From an uncultured Collinsella sp. (GTDB taxonomy: Bacteria; Actinomycetota; Coriobacteriia; Coriobacteriales; Coriobacteriaceae): a stretch of 64,000 nucleotides of DNA. Both the position numbers and the translations under genes were made by a program. Where the stretch lies: assembly GCA_900548265.1 (NCBI GenBank), contig URKG01000009.1, positions 1-64,000 of the forward strand. Direction: 5' to 3'. Shown here one piece after another: positions 59,969 through 64,000 of the stretch. Below the pieces are notes generated by a model, which made no database searches, had not been told where the DNA came from, and worked only from the letters and a program-made list of their open reading frames with translations. The first letter of the stretch is position 1; each line of letters begins with the position of its first letter.

Positions 59969-61753
59969 CTAAGAACGCTTACGGCTCGCCATGGTGCCTG
60001 CGGCGATAGCGGCTGTTCCCGCAAGGACGGTTGCCACGATGGCCGCACCCGAGGTGTCGCCGGTTGCCGCGAGCACGCCGGTAGTCTTGGCTTTCGTGGT
60101 TGAAGCCGCAACGGCCTTGGTCGGCTTTGAGCCCTCAGGCTTGGGGTTCTGCTTGGACTTCGCGGGCTTGCTTTCTGCGGGCTTGGTCTCGTCGGGCTTG
60201 GGGTCTTCCGGCTTGGCTACCTCGGGAGGTGCGATGGTCGTACTTTTGGCGACTGCTTTGATATAGAGGGAGTCGACCGTGGCGTCGCCCGTGCCGATGG
60301 CTTGGCCTGCCTCGTAGATGCCGTCACGGAGCTTGCGATAGTCAATGACCTTGCCGCCTTCGGGCGTCTGGATGGCGGCGTTCTCAATCTTGATGGTGCC
60401 GATTGTCTTGCCGTCAGCGCTCATGGCACGGGCAAAGATTGCCGCTGTATCTCCTTCGGCCGTTACCTTGCTGCGGATGATCGAGATGACTGCGGGTGTG
60501 ACGCCCTCGCTGGTCTGGGCGATGATGCCGATGTTCTCGCCTTGGGGTTCGCGCCTCGTCTCGCCATCTTGGTTTTCGCTGTAGGGGATGGGGCCGTCGC
60601 CGTTCTCGACATAGCGGGCTATGGCCTTGACAACGGAGTCGCTGATGTAGATGTGGCCGCCCTTCTCGTTGGGTCGATCGTTTCTGGTGGAGAATGCAGC
60701 CGAAACCTCGCCTTCCGCAAACGCGTCCACGGTGGAGCCGTTCTTGACGACGATGTCGTCCTGGTAGGTGAAGAGGGCGTTGGCGCCACCGTATCTGCCT
60801 TTACTTGCACGGACCGTCACGTTTGCATGATCGAGGGTGATGCCCTTGTGGGCATAGACGCCATATTCAACACCGTTTACGTTGAGGGAGGCGTTTGTGT
60901 CTGCGAGGCTGCCCTTGGCCTCGACGGCAGCATCTTTCTCGGAGCTTGCCTTGACCTGGCTGCCGTCCGAGATGTTGATATTGCCGCCGCTCCAAAGGGC
61001 CTCACCATCGGCTGAGCTTGCCTCGACCGTCCCGCCACCCTTGATGGCGAGGTTCTTGTCGGCTCCAATACCCTTGTCCTTGGTAGCCCTGGCGGTGACG
61101 GCTCCGCTGTCGTCAATCGTGATATTGCCGTTTGCCCTGATGCCATCCGATGCACCCGTGGCGTTGACGTTGCCCGAACCTTTGATAGCGAGATCACCTC
61201 CGGCATTGATGGCATCAAACCCAGTGCTCGTGGCGTTGACGGATCCGGCTCCGTCGATGTTGATATTACCCGTGGAGAGGATAGCGTCCTCAGTAGATGT
61301 CACGCTGAGCGTGCCGCCCTCGTCGCCTTGGATATTGAGCTCGGCATTCTCGTTAGTGCCATGAGAAACGTTGATGCTTTCGATCCATTCGGCAGTGACG
61401 ATGTTGGTTCCCGAGTAATTCACGTTGAGCTTGCCTGCGGCCTGGATCTCGCCGCCGTTATAGTTGTTGAGCTTCAAGTCGTCGGCGCCGTCCCACGACC
61501 AGGTACCGGCCTCGTCGCTCGCCGCGGTGTTGTACTTGTTGCCGCCGACCTTGACCCATTCCGCTGCGAGCGAGACGCTCGGCATGAGCAGCGAGCTCAC
61601 CGTGAGCGCGCACACGGCGCCCGAGACGATGCGGCGCGTCACGCGGCGCCAGCTGCCGTGCGCGAGTCCTATGCGACGGCGAACGTCGGGTTCGGCAACA
61701 TGGGTTCCGGCGGTAGTGTCATTGCGTTTGGGGGTCGTGAACAAGGCTGCCAT
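59969..61753 (-). CDS. Sortase-anchored beta-solenoid surface protein, copy 1
   Basis: A protein of 594 residues. It has a long signal peptide (Arg-rich start RRVTRRIVSGAVCALTVSSLLMPSVSLAA), then about 400 residues of short repeats (GNINIDGAGSVNATSTGFDAI and similar, about 21 residues each) typical of a right-handed beta-solenoid such as carbohydrate-binding Cthe_2159 proteins. A Pro/Lys/Glu-rich stalk follows, then the sorting signal LAATGD, a hydrophobic stretch and RKRS. LAxTG is the class E sortase motif of Actinobacteria. The probable role is binding to host or plant glycans. A paralogue lies directly upstream. The start has GGGAG before it. Confidence 0.82.
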   Translation of the reverse strand: MAALFTTPKRNDTTAGTHVAEPDVRRRIGLAHGSWRRVTRRIVSGAVCALTVSSLLMPSVSLAAEWVKVGGNKYNTAASDEAGTWSWDGADDLKLNNYNGGEIQAAGKLNVNYSGTNIVTAEWIESINVSHGTNENAELNIQGDEGGTLSVTSTEDAILSTGNINIDGAGSVNATSTGFDAINAGGDLAIKGSGNVNATGASDGIRANGNITIDDSGAVTARATKDKGIGADKNLAIKGGGTVEASSADGEALWSGGNINISDGSQVKASSEKDAAVEAKGSLADTNASLNVNGVEYGVYAHKGITLDHANVTVRASKGRYGGANALFTYQDDIVVKNGSTVDAFAEGEVSAAFSTRNDRPNEKGGHIYISDSVVKAIARYVENGDGPIPYSENQDGETRREPQGENIGIIAQTSEGVTPAVISIIRSKVTAEGDTAAIFARAMSADGKTIGTIKIENAAIQTPEGGKVIDYRKLRDGIYEAGQAIGTGDATVDSLYIKAVAKSTTIAPPEVAKPEDPKPDETKPAESKPAKSKQNPKPEGSKPTKAVAASTTKAKTTGVLAATGDTSGAAIVATVLAGTAAIAAGTMASRKRS

Positions 61754-61857
61754 GGTTGCTCCCGTTCTCATAGGGCCTATACGACTAGATTCAGCGTATC
61801 TGCTGGATGTTGCCGGCGGTAGTGCCGTTTGGAGGGCAAAATGGCCAAAATGGGGGA
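61754..61857 (-). promoter_or_regulatory. Conserved leader of surface protein copy 1
   Basis: About 100 bases before the start are shared with the region before the second copy: TTTTGCCCTC, CGGCACTACCGCCGGC, GCAGATA.GCTG and ATAGGCCCTATGAG. Such conservation across duplicated genes suggests a common promoter or leader. Confidence 0.6.
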
Positions 61858-61898
61858 GAAATAGGCCGCACGCCGGCGCAGGGACCGGCGCTAAAAGA

Positions 61899-61931
61899 AA
61901 AGCGCGGGGCCGCATGGCGACTCCGCGCTTT
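61899..61931 (-). terminator. Terminator of surface protein copy 2
   Basis: AAAGCGCGG / CCGCGCTTT with GGCCGCATGGCGACT between; on the minus strand it is followed by a TTTTCTTTT run. Confidence 0.8.
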
Positions 61932-62024
61932 ATTGTTCAGCTTTTGCAGCCTTGCCCTTACGCTACGAAGAAGTAGACGAGGAAGGCAAGGGCCGCGATC
62001 CACCCGTCCCGTGCGAAAAAGTGT

Positions 62025-63812
62025 TTACGAGCGCTTGCGGCTCACCACGGCGCCCGCGGCGATGGCGGCTGTTCCTGCAAGGGCGGCTGCCACGATGGCT
62101 GCGCTCGAGACGTCGCCGGTTGCCGCGAGCTTGCCGGTGGTCTTGGCTCCCGTGGTTGCAACTGCAACGGTCTTGGTCGTCTTCGTGCCCTCGGACTTGG
62201 AACCCTCAGGCTTGGTCTCGCCGGGCTTTTCCTCGGGTTTGATCTCCTCGGGAGGCACGATGACCGTGCTCTTGGAGACAACGGCGTCATAGGGGGAGTG
62301 GATCGTGGCGTCGCCCGTGCCGATGGTTTGACCTGCCTCGTAGGAGATGCTGGGGCCGTACTCTTCCTCGTTGTAATAGTTAATGATCTTGCCGCCTGCG
62401 GGCGTCTGGATGGGAGCGCCTTCGATCTTGATGGTACCGATCGCCTTGCCATCCTCGCTTATGGCAAGAGCGAAGATTGCCGCCGTGTCTCCCTCGGCCG
62501 TGAGCTTGCTGCGGACGATCGAGATACTCGCGGGCGTGATGCCCTCGTAGGTCTGGGCGAAGATACCGATGTTCAGACCCCTAGGCTCAGGGACGACCCC
62601 GCCGCTTTGGTCGTTGCTGTAGTGATCGGGGCCATCGCCACCGGTCTCGACATAGCGGGCTATAGCCTTAACAACGGAGTCGCTGATATAGATGTGGCCG
62701 CCAGCGACGTTTGGCTGGTGGTTTCTGGTAGAGATTGCAACCGAGAATCTGCCTTCCGCGAACGCGTCCACGATGGAACCATTCTTGATGACGATGTCGT
62801 CCCCGTCAGTGATGAGGGCGATGGCCTGGCCGCCGCTCGCGCTTGTGCGGACCGTCACGGTCGCGTGATCGAGCGTAACGCCCTTGTAGGCATAGACACC
62901 ATATTCAACACCGCTTGCGTCAAGGGAGGCGTTCGTGACCGCGAGACTACCCTCAGTGTCGACGGCAAGATCTCCCTCGGAGTTTGCCTTAACCTGGCTG
63001 CCGCCCGAGATGTCGATGTTGCCGTCTTTAGTCCAAATCGCCGTTTCTTCCATCGAGCTTGCTTCTACCTTGCCACCGCCTTTGATGATGAGGTCACTGC
63101 CCGCGGCGACGCCGTAACCTTCGCCTCCTTTAGCGATCACGGTGCCAGAGGAATCGATGGTGGTCTTGCCCTTGGATTGGATACCTTCGGTACCGCCCGT
63201 TGCATTCACGGTGCCCGAGCCCGTGATAGAGAGGTCGCCCTTTGCCTCAATTCCGTCGGAAGTAGTGCTCGTGGTGTTCACAGTGCCTGGGCCAGAAATG
63301 GAGAGGTCGCCTGTGGATTTAATTGCATCGGCCTCGGCTGTCACATTGAGCTCATCCGTGCTATTCGAGCTCGTTATGTTCAACTCCGCTATCTGGTTAG
63401 TGCCATCCTGCGCTTTGATGGCGGCTCCGGTGTAATCGGGCTCGGTTTTCACGGTGTTCTTGCCCTCGTACGCAATGTTGAGCTTGCCTGCAGCATTGAT
63501 TGCACCGCCGTTATAGCCGTTGAGCTTCATATCGTCGGCGCCGTCCCAGCTCCAGGTGCCGGCCTCGTCGCCTGCCGCGGTGCCGGCGTTGTACTGGGTG
63601 CCGCCGACGTCCACCCACTCGGCCGCGAGCGAGACGCTCGGCATGAGCAGCGAGCTCACCGTGAGCGCGCAGGCCAGGCCGCAGACGATGCGGCGGGTCA
63701 CGCGACGCCAGCTGCCGTGCGCGAGCAGCGTGCGACGGCGCACGTCGGGCTCGATAAAATGGGCTCCTGAGGTTTTGTCATTGCGCTTGGGGGTCGTGAA
63801 CAAGGCGGCCAT
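62025..63812 (-). CDS. Sortase-anchored beta-solenoid surface protein, copy 2
   Basis: A protein of 595 residues with the same plan as its neighbour: long signal peptide with MAALFTTPKRND start, the N-terminal segment AGTWSWDGADDMKLNGYNGG, solenoid repeats (GDLSISGPGTVNTTSTTSDGI and relatives), a distinct SDSVVKAIARYVE loop, a Pro/Glu/Lys stalk, then LAATGD, hydrophobic helix and RKRS. The two proteins are clearly paralogous over their whole length, with most differences in loops. It precedes copy 1 on the minus strand and has its own terminator. Ligand unknown; a glycan is likely. Confidence 0.82.
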   Translation of the reverse strand: MAALFTTPKRNDKTSGAHFIEPDVRRRTLLAHGSWRRVTRRIVCGLACALTVSSLLMPSVSLAAEWVDVGGTQYNAGTAAGDEAGTWSWDGADDMKLNGYNGGAINAAGKLNIAYEGKNTVKTEPDYTGAAIKAQDGTNQIAELNITSSNSTDELNVTAEADAIKSTGDLSISGPGTVNTTSTTSDGIEAKGDLSITGSGTVNATGGTEGIQSKGKTTIDSSGTVIAKGGEGYGVAAGSDLIIKGGGKVEASSMEETAIWTKDGNIDISGGSQVKANSEGDLAVDTEGSLAVTNASLDASGVEYGVYAYKGVTLDHATVTVRTSASGGQAIALITDGDDIVIKNGSIVDAFAEGRFSVAISTRNHQPNVAGGHIYISDSVVKAIARYVETGGDGPDHYSNDQSGGVVPEPRGLNIGIFAQTYEGITPASISIVRSKLTAEGDTAAIFALAISEDGKAIGTIKIEGAPIQTPAGGKIINYYNEEEYGPSISYEAGQTIGTGDATIHSPYDAVVSKSTVIVPPEEIKPEEKPGETKPEGSKSEGTKTTKTVAVATTGAKTTGKLAATGDVSSAAIVAAALAGTAAIAAGAVVSRKRS

Positions 63813-63916
63813 GGTTACTCCCATCCTCATAGGGCCTATGCGATTACGCCCAGCATATCTGTAGGATGTAGCCGGCGGTAGTGCCGTTTTGAGGGCAAAA
63901 TGTCCAAAACTTGGGA
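63813..63916 (-). promoter_or_regulatory. Conserved leader of surface protein copy 2
   Basis: Shares TTTTGCCCTC, CGGCACTACCGCCGGC, CAGATATGCTG and ATAGGCCCTATGAG with the leader of copy 1, at the same distance from the start. Confidence 0.6.
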
Positions 63917-63957
63917 AGCAATACATCGCGCGTCCGTGCGGTGCCTGGCTTTAAAAG

Positions 63958-63994
63958 CAAAGCGCGGAGCCGCTCGATGCGACTCCGCGCTTTG
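63958..63994 (-). terminator. Terminator of an upstream gene outside the window
   Basis: AAAGCGCGGAG / CTCCGCGCTTT with CCGCTCGATGCGA between; on the minus strand a GCTTTT run follows. It matches the terminator behind copy 2, so a third similar gene may lie beyond the edge. Confidence 0.75.
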
Positions 63995-64000
63995 GTGTTC

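Overview
The window is a contiguous piece of a high-G+C bacterial chromosome, densely packed with housekeeping, transport, signalling and surface genes on both strands. The gene set (a CD1871A-like/ferredoxin/TlpA module, hybrid kinases with solute-binding sensors, LAATG-type sortase substrates, c-di-GMP enzymes, a TPP-controlled thiamine salvage operon) and the many short palindromic intergenic repeats suggest a gut actinobacterium of the class Coriobacteriia, most likely Collinsella. This is an inference from gene content and sequence style. No rRNA, tRNA, CRISPR array, prophage or transposase gene was found.

Layout. 1-8.1 kb: the end of a CXXC mini-protein, a membrane ferredoxin and a TlpA lipoprotein; a large MacB/FtsX-type ABC exporter; a membrane protein of unknown function; a tRNA dihydrouridine synthase. 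8.1-9.4 kb: a gene-poor stretch made almost entirely of dispersed repeats around one antitoxin-like gene. 9.4-20 kb: glutaredoxin, an XRE-TipAS regulator, trmO, a MalY/PatB lyase, then two sensory systems: a solute-binding lipoprotein translationally coupled to a hybrid kinase, and a second hybrid kinase with two fused binding domains. 19.5-25.4 kb: K+ channel, LOG protein, ClC channel, DMT transporter, and a GntR/ABC operon. 25.4-29.9 kb: an unusual array of four palindromes, prfC, a preQ1-I-like riboswitch with its queuosine-precursor transporter, an SDR and ung. 30-37 kb: transporters, regulators, rRNA methyltransferases (rlmA, rsmJ) and small proteins. 37-44 kb: a TetM-like translation GTPase and a UvrA-like ATPase flanked by two related AAA+ ATPases. 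44-52.7 kb: trmL, a CobW GTPase, ArsC/Spx-like and flavodoxin-like proteins, two GGDEF proteins (one with EAL), and a patatin. 52.8-59 kb: TPP riboswitch-thiM-COG0011-thiE, a HAD phosphatase, a LysR regulator, a MetE-like methyltransferase and the remnant of a uracil permease. 59-64 kb: an esterase and two tandem cell-wall-anchored beta-solenoid proteins, with a terminator hinting at a third beyond the edge.

The most distinctive feature is the intergenic sequence. At least four families of palindromes recur: hairpins around a GGGACAG core whose stems change but stay self-complementary; GGGGACGTTCTT inverted repeats; two 184-bp perfect or near-perfect palindromic elements; and hairpins with an ATGTCGA-repeat loop. 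In addition there is one array of alternating inverted 15-nt repeats spaced by 25 nt. In two families the arms differ between loci yet pair within each locus, which argues that folding is selected or that a palindrome-copying process is active. I rank these repeats as the best candidates for something undescribed.
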